In this document: piece after piece, positions 11,788 through 23,220 of the stretch
Layout: each line of letters starts with the position of its first letter
Position numbering within the stretch: position 1 is the stretch's first letter
Assembly: GCA_001630475.1 (NCBI GenBank)
Contig: KV419454.1
Coordinates: 70,850 to 134,849, forward strand
DNA length: 64,000 nt
Source of the DNA: Sistotremastrum niveocremeum HHB9708
Taxonomy: Eukaryota > Basidiomycota > Agaricomycetes > Sistotremastrales > Sistotremastraceae
Reading direction: 5' to 3'
The notes under the pieces: generated by a model
Database searches by the model: none
Told to the model about the DNA's origin: nothing
Seen by the model: the letters and a program-made list of their open reading frames with translations, nothing else
Translations under genes and position numbers: made by a program

Positions 11788-13269
11788 ATGTTCCGTCCTG
11801 TTCTAGCTATCCTTCTTCTCGCCAGATTGGCTTCTGCACAAGCACCTGCGTGGGGTCAATGCGGGGGTATGTAGTGTATGGATCTGCTGTGAAGACGTAG
11901 GCTGACTTGTAAAAAGGTATTGGTTGGACGGGTGCCACCACTTGCGCCAGTGGGTCGGTGTGCACCTACTCAAACCCATACTACTCCCAGGCAGGTCGAA
12001 TCACCATAAAACTAGACGTTGTCTGATGGTCCCCTTTAGTGCCTTCCCGGAACTTCCACCGCCACCACCACCTCGAGTAGCACTTCAGTATCCAAATCTT
12101 CCACCAGCACGAGCTCAATCAAGACAACAAGTACAACGACTTCGACCTCGAAAACTACATCTTCGTCGATCACCACTTCGTCGACTACGACATCGAGTCC
12201 CACCAGTACCGGCTACACCGGTCCTTTCCTTCAGGGAGTCAACCTCGCCGGATTCGACTTCGGAGCCAACACCGATGGTAGCTACACCGTCCCCAAAGGC
12301 CTTTCTCCACCTCCAATATCTCAATGTCAACATTTTGCCTCCGAAGGCGTGAACCTCTTCCGCATCCCCTTCGCTTGGCAATTAGCCCAGTCCTCATTGG
12401 GAGCAACGATCTCCTCTGCATTTTGGACCGAGTACGACGCCGTGGTCAATGCTTGTTTGCAGACTGGAGCCTACGTGATCGTCGACGTGCATAATTATGC
12501 ACGCTGGAATGGACAATTAATTGGCGAATCTGGAGGTCCTACCAATGCCCAATTCGCCAATCTATGGAGTCAGATCGCCGCTCATTATGCCAACCAACCG
12601 AAGATCTTCTTCGGCATCATGAACGAGCCCCATCATTTGGTTTCGGTCACGGATTGGGCTGGCTCTGTCCAAGCCGCTGTGACGGCTATTCGTTCGGCCG
12701 GTGCCACTTCTCAGTTCATCCTCATCCCTGGTAGCTCTTGGTCGAGTGCTCAGGCCCTTCCGACTGAAGCTGGTCCTGCTCTTCTGAAAGTGAAAGATGC
12801 TGATGGGTCGGTCGGGAAACTCATCTTTGACGTTCACAAATACCTTGATTCTGATAATTCGGGCACTCATGCTGATTGTGTAACGGATAACGTCTCCGTT
12901 TTCCAAACCCTAGTTGCATGGCTTAAGCAGAATAATCGCCAAGCACTTCTTTCCGAAACGGGAGGTGGAAATACTGCTTCTTGTGAGACTGAGTATGTGA
13001 ACTTGCTTGCTTCTTTATACCGGGAAGAACTCATATGGCAAATTGCTAGTCTCTTGAGCCAGCTTACTTACATCAAAAGTGCCTATCCTACGATAATCGG
13101 ATATACGATCTGGGCTGCGGGAGCATTTGCTCCCTCATACGTCCTTTCCGTCACGCCTAACTCTGATGGTTCTGATCAACGTAAGGCCATGCATCTTCGT
13201 TGCACATGATGAAAGCTCACCCCAGTTTCAGCTCTCTGGGTCCAAGCTGTCAAGCCTTTATTGGCCTAG
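11788..13269 (+). CDS. GH5 endo-beta-1,4-glucanase with CBM1 (copy 1)
   Basis: Five exons (11788-11866, 11917-11990, 12040-12992, 13050-13180, 13232-13269) encode 424 residues. In order: a signal peptide ending near LASA; a fungal cellulose-binding CBM1 ([28 protein letters not shown]); a Ser/Thr linker of about 50 residues; and a GH5 barrel like Trichoderma Cel5A, with acid/base Glu in GIMNEPHHL and nucleophile Glu in LLSETGGGN. It should be secreted and cut internal beta-1,4 bonds in cellulose. The second intron starts with GC rather than GT (CAG|GCAGGT). The first of three close paralogs in 9 kb, and the only one on the + strand. Confidence 0.95.
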
Positions 13270-13511
13270 GTGCTTTTGCGCAGCGACATCATATGGCGAG
13301 TAACGAGCATGATTCCCTTCCAATTGGCTTGACGATGTCACTGTCGTCCTTGTGTCTTTCATTTCTTATGTGGCTCCTGCTCTATGTTGTTGGTCATGGC
13401 TATGAAAAATTTGCCTATCGTACTCAACCTCTTCTCATTGGATCGATGAGGTTCAGGATGTTATACAGTTCGGAGTGAAAACGGTTTACATGGTCCAACT
13501 ATTTATTATGT

Positions 13512-14884
13512 TTATAGAGACCGGAGCTGAGCTAGAACACCGGGAACTGCATCAGGATTAAAAGTCGCCCCTTTCCCTTCCTCGGTATTCTTCAACAAAT
13601 TCTTGAACGAGCCATCATACTTTGTTTCAACCATCCATGATTCCACACTTCTCAAGCCAGGATGAATCTTCTTGATAGCTTCCAAATCTCTCTTGATCAC
13701 ATCATCGTGATAGAGATTCCACCATCTGGTGAAGTTCTGAGCCCAAGTCGTATGCTCTGAGCTGCCGGAGTCGTAGAATTTGTTGGCGAGGGGCTTGTCG
13801 GTGTCTTTCAACAATTGCAGCCAGCCCTCGATGGGAACATCGATGAATCTGGCTCGTTTCCCTGTCACCTTAGCGAAGGTTTCCGCCAATCTGCTCCAGG
13901 AGACAATATCGGAGGTCACTTCGAGATCCCGGGCAGAGAATTCGTCACGATGGTCGAAAATGTATCGCGAGAAATATCCCAGATCCTTGAGGGCTATCAT
14001 GGGAACATGGCCCTGACCGATGGGGGCGGCAAAGATGTATGAGTCGGTTTGGGGATCATGGATGGGCCCGAACAATGGCTGAGAGAATAAACGGCTTGTA
14101 TCAAATTTTGGTCGCTCATCAAGACCACGTCACTTACGAAACTCAACATCTCCATATACGGGCCGGTGGTGAGTGATGACCACACCATTCCATTGGTTTC
14201 ACTACGTTGTCCCTTAATAAATTCAAGAACTCTCCCTTTGCCTAATGAATATTTGCTTTAGCGACCCTGTTTCGCAAGAATCACAGTTGCTTACCGTCAT
14301 AATGCTCGGCTCTGTATTTAGGGTTATACCCAGTGATCTGAAATTGAGAAGGTCAGAATTACATCCAAAGTGAACCCACTCTGTTATCACTGACCTTGCC
14401 TATATAGTCAAGGTTGCTCCAGACGAAATGTTTCAATGTTCCAATCTGCTTCGCCAGTTCGAAAATGCGCAGTCCAGCGAATATTTCTAGGCAAAGTTAG
14501 TCAAAGACCAAAATTTCCAAATCAAACTCCTATTACCTCCTTGTTCACCCTCAGTAAAGCCATCCGTGTTGACATAGGCACCGTAACATCCTTCCAACGC
14601 TCTATAAACTGAACCGAAATCGGTGAAAGAGCCTAATTTTTCATTTCGTTGGGTCAAGATATCTGTGACAAACGTATACTGTGGACTGTACCTTGAAACA
14701 CTTCTGCTCCAGGAATTGCGGCGATTTCTTTGGCTGAACTTGAATTGACATTGCGAGTCAATGCACGGACAGAGTATGGTGACGTAGAGCCCTCGGACGT
14801 CGGAGCAAGTAAAGCGTCGATCACGGCACGCCCCTGGGCGCCAGTCGCGCCTATGACGAGGATGAGTTTCTTGGATGAAGACAT
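13512..14884 (-). CDS. NmrA-like NAD(P)-binding protein
   Basis: Spliced, this gives roughly 320-330 residues. The start MSSSKKLILVIGATGAQG places the dinucleotide-binding GxxGxxG motif at residues 12-18, as in NmrA/HSCARG short-chain-dehydrogenase relatives. Later blocks are ALEGCYGAYVNTDGFTE, HFVWSNLDYIGK, ITGYNPKYRAEHYDGKG and the long terminal exon with VPMIALKDLGYFSRYIFDH. Such proteins sense the NADP/NADPH ratio or act as atypical reductases; which applies here cannot be told. It lies between GH5 copies 1 and 2, with its 3' end only 243 bp from the convergent 3' end of GH5 copy 1. Confidence 0.85.
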
Positions 14885-15496
14885 GACTATTTTTCACTTG
14901 GAAGTTGATGATTTTCTCGAGACTCAACGTCTTGTTTAAATATCATGTCGCCGCTTGCGTACCCTGTGTGGCTCTACTGAACTCTCTGGAAGCATTGCTA
15001 AGCCACGTCGTTTCGGAGCCCTGAGTGCTCACTGACTTCCTGCAATCCGACTCGGGTTTCAACGTCGTGCAGCGAAAGTTATCGGCTCAATGGCAACCTT
15101 CGGTGTCTTCTACACCCAAAGAGGTAATATTTCCTTTCATTATGCACTGCGGAAGCATGCCAACATACGTACGCCTCCGCGTCCGACCGTCGCAGCTTTG
15201 AATAGACACTTGGCGTGCGACGAAATCGATTCAGAGGAGGTCTGGTTGAAAGAAGGGAAGGGTCGTAGAGCTACCTCGGGCAGCCAATACAGTGTAAACG
15301 ATGTGTAGATTCCCTGCCCGGCGAGACTCCAGGACTTGAGATTCGATTTTAATGATGAGAGCTCATTCGATCGCCCATTAACACGTGCGGGGGTCTCAGA
15401 TATTGTTGCCATTGGACAAATGTATATTTTGGATCTATCGATGCGACCCAGGAAATGATACGAATAATGTTATGAATATCATTGGCAAGACATGCA

Positions 15497-16940
15497 TTAC
15501 GCCAACAATGGCTTGACAGCGTCGACCCACAGAGCTGAAGGAATAGATAAATCGTATGATCGAGCGGATAGATGAAACACGTACGTTGATCGGAGCCATC
15601 AGCGTTGGGAGTGACGGAGAGCACGTATGAAGTGGCAAAGGAACCGGCTGCCCAGATAGAGTAACCGATCATAGTAGGATAGGCACTCTTGACGTAAGTG
15701 AGCTGGCTCAGGAGACTATAATCACTTTATCAGTACTTCCATCTCTTCACGAATAGCAAGAACGTACTCAGTCTCGCAAGAAGCGGTGTTACCACCTCCA
15801 GTCTCTGAAAGAAGAGCCTGACGGTTTCCGTTCTCCTGGAGCCATGAGACGAGTGTCTGGAAGACGGGGACGTTATCGGTGACACAGTCGGCATGGGTAC
15901 CCGAGTTATCGGAGTCGAGGTATTTGTGGACGTCGAAGATGAGCTTGCTGACGGTTCCGTCGTGGTCTTTGACGTTAAGGAGAGCAGGGCCGGCTTCGGT
16001 GGGGAGAGCCTGAGCGGATGCCCAAGAGCTACCAGGGATGAGGATAAGCTGGGAAGTGGCACCGGCTCCACGGATGGCGGTCACGGCAGCTTGGACTGAG
16101 GTAGCCCAGTCGGTGACGGAAGTAAGATCATGAGGCTCATTCATGACACCGAAGATGATCTTCGGCTGACTGGCGTAGTGAGCCGCGAGCTGACTCCAAA
16201 GGTTGGCGAACTGAGCGTTGGTGGGACCTCCTGATTCACCGATAATGGCGCCGTTCCAGCGAGCGTAGTTGTGCACGTCGACGATGACGTATGCACCGGC
16301 CTGAAGGGCGACGTTGACGACAGCGTCGTATTCGCTGAAGAATTGAGAAGATATTGTGGCACCCAGCGAGGATTGAGCAAGGGCCCAGGGGAAGGGGACA
16401 CGGTAGATGTTCACGCCTTCTCCGCTGAAGTGGCCGATCTGCGAAGTAGGGGGAGGGGAGAGACCTTTGGGGACTGTGTAACTTCCGTCGGTGTTGGCAC
16501 CGAAGTCAAACCCAGACAGATTGACACCCTGGAGGAAGGCTCCAGAGTAACCTGAGCTAGTGGGTGTTGAAGAAGTGGTTGTCGAAGTCGAGGTTGTAGA
16601 CTTCGAGGTCGAGGAAGTCGTGGTAGACTGGGAGGTCGTAGTCGTAGTCGTGGAAGTCGAGGAGGCAGTACCAGGGAGACACTGAGTAGCAAGATTAGCA
16701 AATGGCCGTTATGGCTATTGGTATTCGGCATACCTGAGAATAGTACGGGTTGGAGTACGTGCAGACCGAACCGCTAGCACAAGTGGTGGCACCGGACCAG
16801 CCAATACCTTGAAAGGAAAGTCAGAAAAGGCACTCACCCAAAGCCAAACGCTGAGACTCACCTCCACATTGACCCCATTCTGGTGCTTGTGCGGAGACGG
16901 TAACGGCAAGGAGAAGAATGGCTGTCAAAGACTTGAACAT
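15497..16940 (-). CDS. GH5 endo-beta-1,4-glucanase with CBM1 (copy 2)
   Basis: Same five-exon plan and intron positions as copy 1, on the opposite strand. It has a signal peptide ([19 protein letters not shown]), CBM1 ([24 protein letters not shown]), a Ser/Thr linker and a GH5 domain with catalytic Glu residues in GVMNEPHDL and LLSETGGGN. It ends in [12 protein letters not shown]. All introns here are GT-AG, including the one that is GC-AG in copy 1. TATAAAA lies 53 bp before the ATG. An active secreted endoglucanase is expected. Confidence 0.95.
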
Positions 16941-16992
16941 TTTTTAAATGCGGGACCCGGCGAGGATACAGAATAGCCTGCTCATCTCATCG

Positions 16993-16999
16993 TTTTATA
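16993..16999 (-). promoter_or_regulatory. TATA box of GH5 copy 2
   Basis: TATAAAA on the minus strand, 53 bp upstream of the start at 16940. Confidence 0.6.
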
Positions 17000-17050
17000 C
17001 GTCTCTCGAACGTTTATAGGATCCTCGAAAATTGAGAGAGGACGCAGATG

Positions 17051-17084
17051 ACCGCAGAAACGTAGGGCAAGGATAAACATCGCC
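17051..17084 (-). promoter_or_regulatory. Upstream block shared by GH5 copies 2 and 3
   Basis: On the + strand this reads ACCGCAGAAACGTAGG then GGATAAACATCGCC. It closely matches 20473-20507 upstream of copy 3 (GTCGCAAAAACGTAGG, GGATAAACGTCGCC), while the DNA around it has diverged. It holds a GATA-type core (TTATCC on the gene strand). It may bind a regulator, or may only reflect recent duplication. Confidence 0.45.
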
Positions 17085-17099
17085 AGCGTCGGCCCAGCG

Positions 17100-18869
17100 A
17101 TGTCGCGCGCCCTCCATGAGCAGATAATTTTAGACCAACTTCCATGAAGACCGTCGCTCGAGAGGACCGAGGAACATCCTGATTTAGAGGTTCTCTAATT
17201 GCGACATGCTCCTCTATGTCGCCTGACCTGTGACCGGCATCCGAGCGAAAAGCAACCGCTAAAGGCTTCTATGATCTCAGGCTGCAACCTAATCACGTCC
17301 TCGCCTCTCGGATGGGTGTTGATCAAATAAAGCAGGTTGAAATTCATGCGAAACGTCGCCTGATCTCAGAGCATGACGTCCAGCGATCGATTTGACTTCG
17401 GTGGCTTTGGCGTCGACTCTGCGGCTGGCTGTCGATTGATCAAGTCTCGATTAAATGCCTCTGTGTGCACATAATACGACTCGATTGAGCTTGCCACTGG
17501 AAAGCAGGAAGAGAACTCATGGTCGAATGCAAGAGGTTGTCAAGTTTCAAGCTTGTTGTGCGCGAGGTTGCGATGAAGCACGATCGGCGCTAGAAACGTT
17601 GAAACTGCTTTACTCCGCATCTGCATCAGTTTCGGCAGAATTTAGTCAACTGATAAATAAGGATAGAGAGGCTATTCGAAGATATATAAAAACGATGATG
17701 GATGAACTATATGTATCCGAGAAACGTCCTCCAAAGAAATAGCTCAATGCATTGAGTCACGAAAAAGCTGGACGCATTTATGGATTAGGTTCCGGCTGAG
17801 AACGAGGTGGGGCCGTCAAAACCACAACATAGGAAGGTAGCTGGTGGAGATGATGGAAATAATTGAAATGTTTCCGGAGTACATGCTAGGGACAGGCCGA
17901 CTGATTCGATTCGCTTGACCGACTTGGGGATATGGTATAAGCTTAGCCAATCATCATACCATCGTTTGCCTCTCCTTGGAGGGGAGAGCGGTAGTCGTCA
18001 GATCGAGTATTTGGTAGCAAGATTGTTCCAGTGTTTCGTCACCGAGATAGCGATCAGCTTAGAAGAGGCCAATAGTCATTCGACTGAATTTTTCAGAAAG
18101 TTGTACGTCCAGATCGCCGCTACGACATCGACGAGAGGTGAATGACCGCCAAACATGCCCTGATGCCGACGACACAGTTCACTGACAAGAATAGGCAACA
18201 ATAAACGAGAATTTCGATCTCTCGGAACCTTGGAGATCAAAGATTTTGAGTTAACAGTAGCTTCGTGGTGCAAGCATCATTGTGAGGATCTCCGTCCCAT
18301 GGCAAGTCCTCGAGTCAATTCAGTTTCAGCTGCTAATCGAGCCTGACGAGAACGGCGATCCTTTCGAATAGGACCCAGAGCGAAGAAGACACAACAGCGG
18401 TACTAAATCTTCGCCATCGCACGTATAGTAGCTTAAGCTATGCAAGGCCACTCTGAGCTGAGCTTTGGGTGCAGGCGGTCGGCCAGCCTAAGGGATTGGG
18501 TGGCATCGCAGTCAAGACAGTATACTTGGTCTCATTGTCTCCATGGTCCACTGCCTAGCAGATACAGCTCACGCCTCGTGAGAAGCCTTCTCAAGTTGTC
18601 AGAATGTCAAAGGACAAGACTGATGGTCGGATCATCCAAGTGTCAAGTTTCCAGGATGTATCGATGTCGACGAAAGAAAGAGGTTATCGGAATCGGAATC
18701 GGATGTCATTTGTTCGACTTGAGAGAGGCCCATAAAAATTCGCGATGCTGAATAGATATGCTTATTGATAATCACGATACAAAACTGTATGTACGTAAAT
18801 GCAAGTGCGAACAGCGATTTTGCAATGACAAGGAGCTCAACGTCAGATCTCCCACCGAAACCGAATAGT
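17100..18869. other. Long spacer between GH5 copies 2 and 3
   Basis: About 1.8 kb. A 95-residue + frame at 17455-17742 (ends KTMMDELYVSEKRPPKK) and a 76-residue + frame at 17915-18145 have plausible composition, but no recognised motif, signal peptide or splice partner. I do not call them genes. Confidence 0.35.
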
Positions 18870-20362
18870 TTACAAGTTGGGCTTGACGGCCTGGACCCAC
18901 AAGGCTGCGAAGAACGAGTCAGTTATGGTAATTTAGGTGAATTAGAGGAGGAGAAACGTACGTTGGTCAGAGCCATCGGAGTTGGGGGTGACGGAGAGGA
19001 CGTAGGAAGTGGCGAAGGATCCTGCGGACCAGACGGCGTAACCGATGGTGGTAGATGAGTGAGCCTTGATGAAGGCAAGCTCGGAGTTGAGGCTATAACA
19101 CAGAGGGTCAGCATCGTTCTGATTTTAAATTACAGTAGGACTCACTCAGTCTCGCAAGAAGAAGTGTTACCACCTCCAGTCTCAGAGAGGATAGCCTGTC
19201 GGTTTCCGTTCTGCTGGAGCCAGTTAACGAGAGTCTGGAAGACGGCAGTGTTGTCGGTGACACAGTCAGCGTGGGTTCCGGAGTTGTCGCTGTCGAGGTA
19301 CTTGTGGACGTCGAAGATGATCTTGCCAACGGTTCCATCGGTATCTTTAACCTTGAGGAGAGCAGGTCCGGCTTCGGTGGGGAGAGCCTGAGCGGATGCC
19401 CAAGAGCTACCAGGGATGAGGATGAGCTGGGAAGTGGCACCGGCGCCACGGATGGCGTTGACGGCAGCCTGGACTGAGGTAGCCCAGTCGGTGACGGAAG
19501 TAAGATCATGGGGCTCGTTCATGACACCGAAAATGATCTTAGATTGACTGGCGTAGTGAGCAGCGAATTGACTCCAGAGGTTGGCGAATTGAGCGTTGGT
19601 AGGGCCTCCTGATTCGCCGATGATAGCGCCGTTCCAGCGAGCGTAGTTGTGGACATCAACGATAACGTAGGCACCGGCTTGGAGAGCGGCGTTGACGATC
19701 TGGTCGTATTCATTCCAGAAAGTGGAAGAGATGGTGGCACCGAGCTGGGGCTGGGCGAGCTGCCATGCGAAGGGAATACGGAAGAGCTTGACGCCCTGGC
19801 TGGTGAAATGTTGGACCTGGGAGATGGGAGGAGGAGAGAGACCCTTGGGAACGGTGTAGCTTCCGTCGGTGTTGGCGCCGAAATCGAATCCAGCCAAGTT
19901 CACACCAGGAAGGAAAGCGCCGGTGTAACCAGTGCTAGAGGGAGAAGAGGAGGTAGTGGTGCTCGAAGTGGTAGTGGTGGATTTGGTGGTAGAGCTGGTG
20001 GTAGTAGAGGTAGTGGTAGTCGTGGACCTGGTCGAGGTGGTGGTGGTGGTAGATCTGGTGGAAGACGAGGTGGAAGTTCCAGGGAGACACTACGGAGCAA
20101 CGAAATGATTAGACGTTGTTGAGACCATAGCGATGAGGTGAAACTGACCTGAGAATAGTACGGGTTAGAGTACGTGCAGACTGAGCCGCTAGCACAGGTG
20201 GTGGAGCCGGACCAGCCAATACCTATTCGAAGAACAGAAGACGGTCAGAAATAGATCGAACGAGCTCCCAAAATAAAACGAACCGCCACACTGTCCCCAG
20301 ACGGGGGATTGAGCGTTGACTGCAACGACAACGAGGAGGAGAGAAGCCAAAGCCTTGAACAT
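18870..20362 (-). CDS. GH5 endo-beta-1,4-glucanase with CBM1 (copy 3)
   Basis: Third paralog, with the same exon plan. The signal peptide is MFKALASLLLVVVAVNAQ; the CBM1 is WGQCGG..SGSTTCAS..NPYYSQCLPG; the Ser/Thr/Arg linker is the longest of the three; the GH5 domain has catalytic Glu residues in GVMNEPHDL and ILSETGGGN. The last exons ([31 protein letters not shown]) differ most from the other copies. TATAAAA lies at 20421-20427, 59 bp before the ATG. Copies 2 and 3 are in tandem on the minus strand and look like the more recent duplicate pair. Confidence 0.95.
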
Positions 20363-20420
20363 TTTTGACGAGGGGGTGAACCGGTTGGAGGGTGCAGAGA
20401 CTGAGAGCTCAGGTTCCAGA

Positions 20421-20427
20421 TTTTATA
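20421..20427 (-). promoter_or_regulatory. TATA box of GH5 copy 3
   Basis: TATAAAA on the minus strand, 59 bp upstream of the start at 20362. Confidence 0.6.
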
Positions 20428-20472
20428 CCAGCATTTCTTAGAAACCTCGATCGTCGAAAGGAGCTCATAATG

Positions 20473-20507
20473 GTCGCAAAAACGTAGGTAACGGGATAAA
20501 CGTCGCC
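20473..20507 (-). promoter_or_regulatory. Upstream block shared with GH5 copy 2
   Basis: Counterpart of 17051-17084: GTCGCAAAAACGTAGG, a few bases, then GGATAAACGTCGCC on the + strand, about 110 bp before the start codon in both genes. Confidence 0.45.
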
Positions 20508-20639
20508 AAAGTCTCCGAGAGAGGCTGATCGCGAGGCTCTCCAACCGAAGAAGCTCCTGAAACAGGCTAACGTGATCGCCTGCCATCCGACGGAGCACGA
20601 ACAGGGTATACTCGTGACGACAACCCGTCTCAGCCATGC

Positions 20640-21906
20640 AGAAGTACTAGTGATATCCAGCAGCGAGAGGGTGCGTCTTCAACATTTGTTTCGTTGATCT
20701 CGACTATTTGCGCCGACAGTACCAGCATCCAGTTTCTCGACCGACGACGACGAGCACCTTAGAAAGCCTGATGAAGCCGACAACGACCCGCATGAAGCAC
20801 AACGTATCGGGAAAGATCTGGCGACCGGAGCAAGGCAAAGAGGCTTTGAAAGACCATCGTGACTGACGGGCGCCGCCTTGGTCGTCATTCTCGGAAGACG
20901 ACGACGGCTGTTTCTCCACCCAATACCATCCTGATCTCAAATGCTTCTCTCATATTTTCGCCGCCAATTCTGAAAAGAAGCTCAGCGGTCACTGCTCTTG
21001 GCGAGTTCTTCCAATTCAGTCATGTCTCGAAATTATGCCCTACAACTGCACCTACAAACTTTTACCGGTTATTTTGCCCTTGCTATAGGCTCCATCTCTC
21101 GGGCCCAATTGCGCAATCATCTCTGGCTGTCTCAATCGTCTTGCACTCTTTGGCATGATATCCCCGCAATCGGCTTAACTTTTCCGGAATATTTACCCTT
21201 GGCGTGACTCTAAGCAGCCCTCTAATCTTCTGTCGGAGAGATGCAGGACAACGGACGGCAGCAAATCTCCAGGGTGTTCAATCTCATTGTCAAATTACGT
21301 CGTTTCCAACATCAAGCCCGTCAAAACTTGCCAAAACTCCGCTTTCTACAATAGCAGACGTCATACCCAGTAAACCGCTGAATTTCAAGGCTGTTCCGCG
21401 ACGAAACCGACCTGTGCGGCTGCTCTCCAGTGGACGTACTTCGGTCGTCGCTCTTCTCGTTCTCTCAGGGCGACATCCATGTCTTTTGCATGACGCTCTT
21501 GGCTTTTGTGTGAACCTCTTGCTTTGGCAGGCGGTTTCTGACGTCTTTTCTTCCACCAACGTGTGTCGTCCTCCGCTATGTCGTAGATCTACTCGTAGAC
21601 CAGAGCTCACGGCGACCAAGTATCGACCTTCATCAAACTTTCCTGTTGGACTTGGAGGCGCGGAAAGCTGGAGCTTCCGAGACTGGACGTCAAGTATCAT
21701 ATCACTCTTCCTCAATCCACACAATGGCGGCCGTATGTGTCTTTAAACTAAACAAGATGTTATACGAGGAGTTGGTTAAGACCAACTAGGTCAAAAGATG
21801 TCGTCTATCAGTGCTACATCGCGATAAAGTACAAATACAGGAAATAATAAATATATGCGTGCAGTCTACATTATGAAGGCAAATCCCTGAGAATGGCCGT
21901 AGCAGT
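20640..21906. other. Spacer with no supported gene
   Basis: About 1.25 kb. Overlapping frames exist on both strands, for example a basic 136-residue minus frame at 21290-21700, but none has a family motif or convincing splice chain. The right end is the 3' flank of the DnaJ gene. Confidence 0.35.
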
Positions 21907-23220
21907 CTATATGGGAACGCTATTGTCTTTTGGTATAGGTGCTGGACTTCGTGGCGGAGATGGAGGCGGCGTTTGCACTTTATCCAGCACCTGTGGTTGC
22001 GCGATGGATCCATTTGTATGAGGCTGGCGGTTACTTGAGCTCTCTCGGATCGCGGACTCGTATACGGCGCGTATGCCAGGGTGGGAGCGTAGACTTGAGT
22101 CGATGATGAGATCCACGAGACTATCTGCTAGATCGTCTACTGTCTTTTGGTCTGCTAGGACCTTTTCGGTAGAGTTTTGATCTGATTTGAATGCCAGCAT
22201 AGTCTCTTGCAACAGTCGCGTAGCTTGATACACAGTAAGAATACGTCATCTAGGAAATCAAGATGAACAAACGTACTCGCATCACTGATGTTTTGACTAA
22301 ACACAGCGGTTCTGTTGAGCAAAGCATTTGTAACAGATGCATTGTCTGCGGCCCCCGGTGGGAATATGTCCGGAAGGATGTGGGTGATGGCGAGCGACAT
22401 GGAGATGTATACTTGATGAAGTAACAATACATGTTGATATGTCACTCGACCGGGGAAGAAGAACGAAAGAGGATAGAAACCCCTCGATCGAGTAGTTAAG
22501 CGAAGTTCGAATGCTTGAGCGCTTGCTAGCAAGAGATAACGCCACTGAAAACAGGTGAGTCCATTATTGATGAGCGCAGAGAGGAAAGGACGAACGAATG
22601 ATGAAGGTGATCTTTGGAAGAAATCAACGACGAGAAGGAAGATGAGCGAGCCGCCGTAGAACATAGCAGCCTGTTGCTGCCCCGTCCACATGTAATCGGT
22701 TCGGGTCGCGAGTTTCCAGTTCAACGCGTCTTTACCGAATCTTGTAGGAGAAGTGAGCCGTATTTCTTCGAATGACTGGGAAGTCTTACCTATCATAGGC
22801 ATATCTCTTTAGAGGATCCTTGAGAGCCTCATAGGCGTCCCGAACTGCGATGAACAGATCCTCTCCAGTGCGACCGACATGATCCGGATGATTTCGTCTC
22901 GCAAACCGTCGGAAGGCAGCTTTGAGCTCATCGTCGTTCACATTAGGAGCAACACCAAGAAGCTCGTAATAGTTCGGTGGAAGAAGACTTGAAGCATCTT
23001 CGAAAGAATAGAATAGATATGCAGTGATGACTGCCGCGTGTGTCCATCTCCAGTGAATGGCGTATTGGGGTGTTCCGGGGGCAGGAGGTTCACGTCCCAG
23101 ATATCGCAGGAATGAGTGAAAGATGGCGAGACATTGACGCGTTGCAAATGCGGGAAGTAGTTGCCAACAGAGAAGGCGGATTATCGCTGATGCGCCTGGG
23201 TTCGCCGTAACTCCAAACAT
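21907..23220 (-). CDS. Membrane-anchored DnaJ-domain (Hsp40) protein
   Basis: Three exons joined at YAYDR|FGKDAL and ISDA|TTRLLQ. The first ~85 residues hold hydrophobic stretches (IIRLLCWQLLPAFATRQCLA; WTHAAVITAYLFYSF). A J domain follows (NYYELLGVAPNVNDDELKAAF) with the HPD motif in NHPDHVG, then FGKDALNW. Further hydrophobic segments (FYGGSLIFLLVVDFF; YLLLASAQAFEL) precede a polar Pro-rich tail ending in PIPKDNSVPI. HPD is the motif that stimulates Hsp70 ATPase, so an Hsp70 co-chaperone on an internal membrane, probably ER, is inferred. The start is the first ATG in the conserved frame; frames further upstream do not join on. Confidence 0.82.

Noticed and set aside
19649-20122. Gly/Ser/Arg-rich 157-residue frame on +
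   Set aside because: It is the antisense of the Ser/Thr linker of GH5 copy 3; low complexity keeps the shadow frame open.
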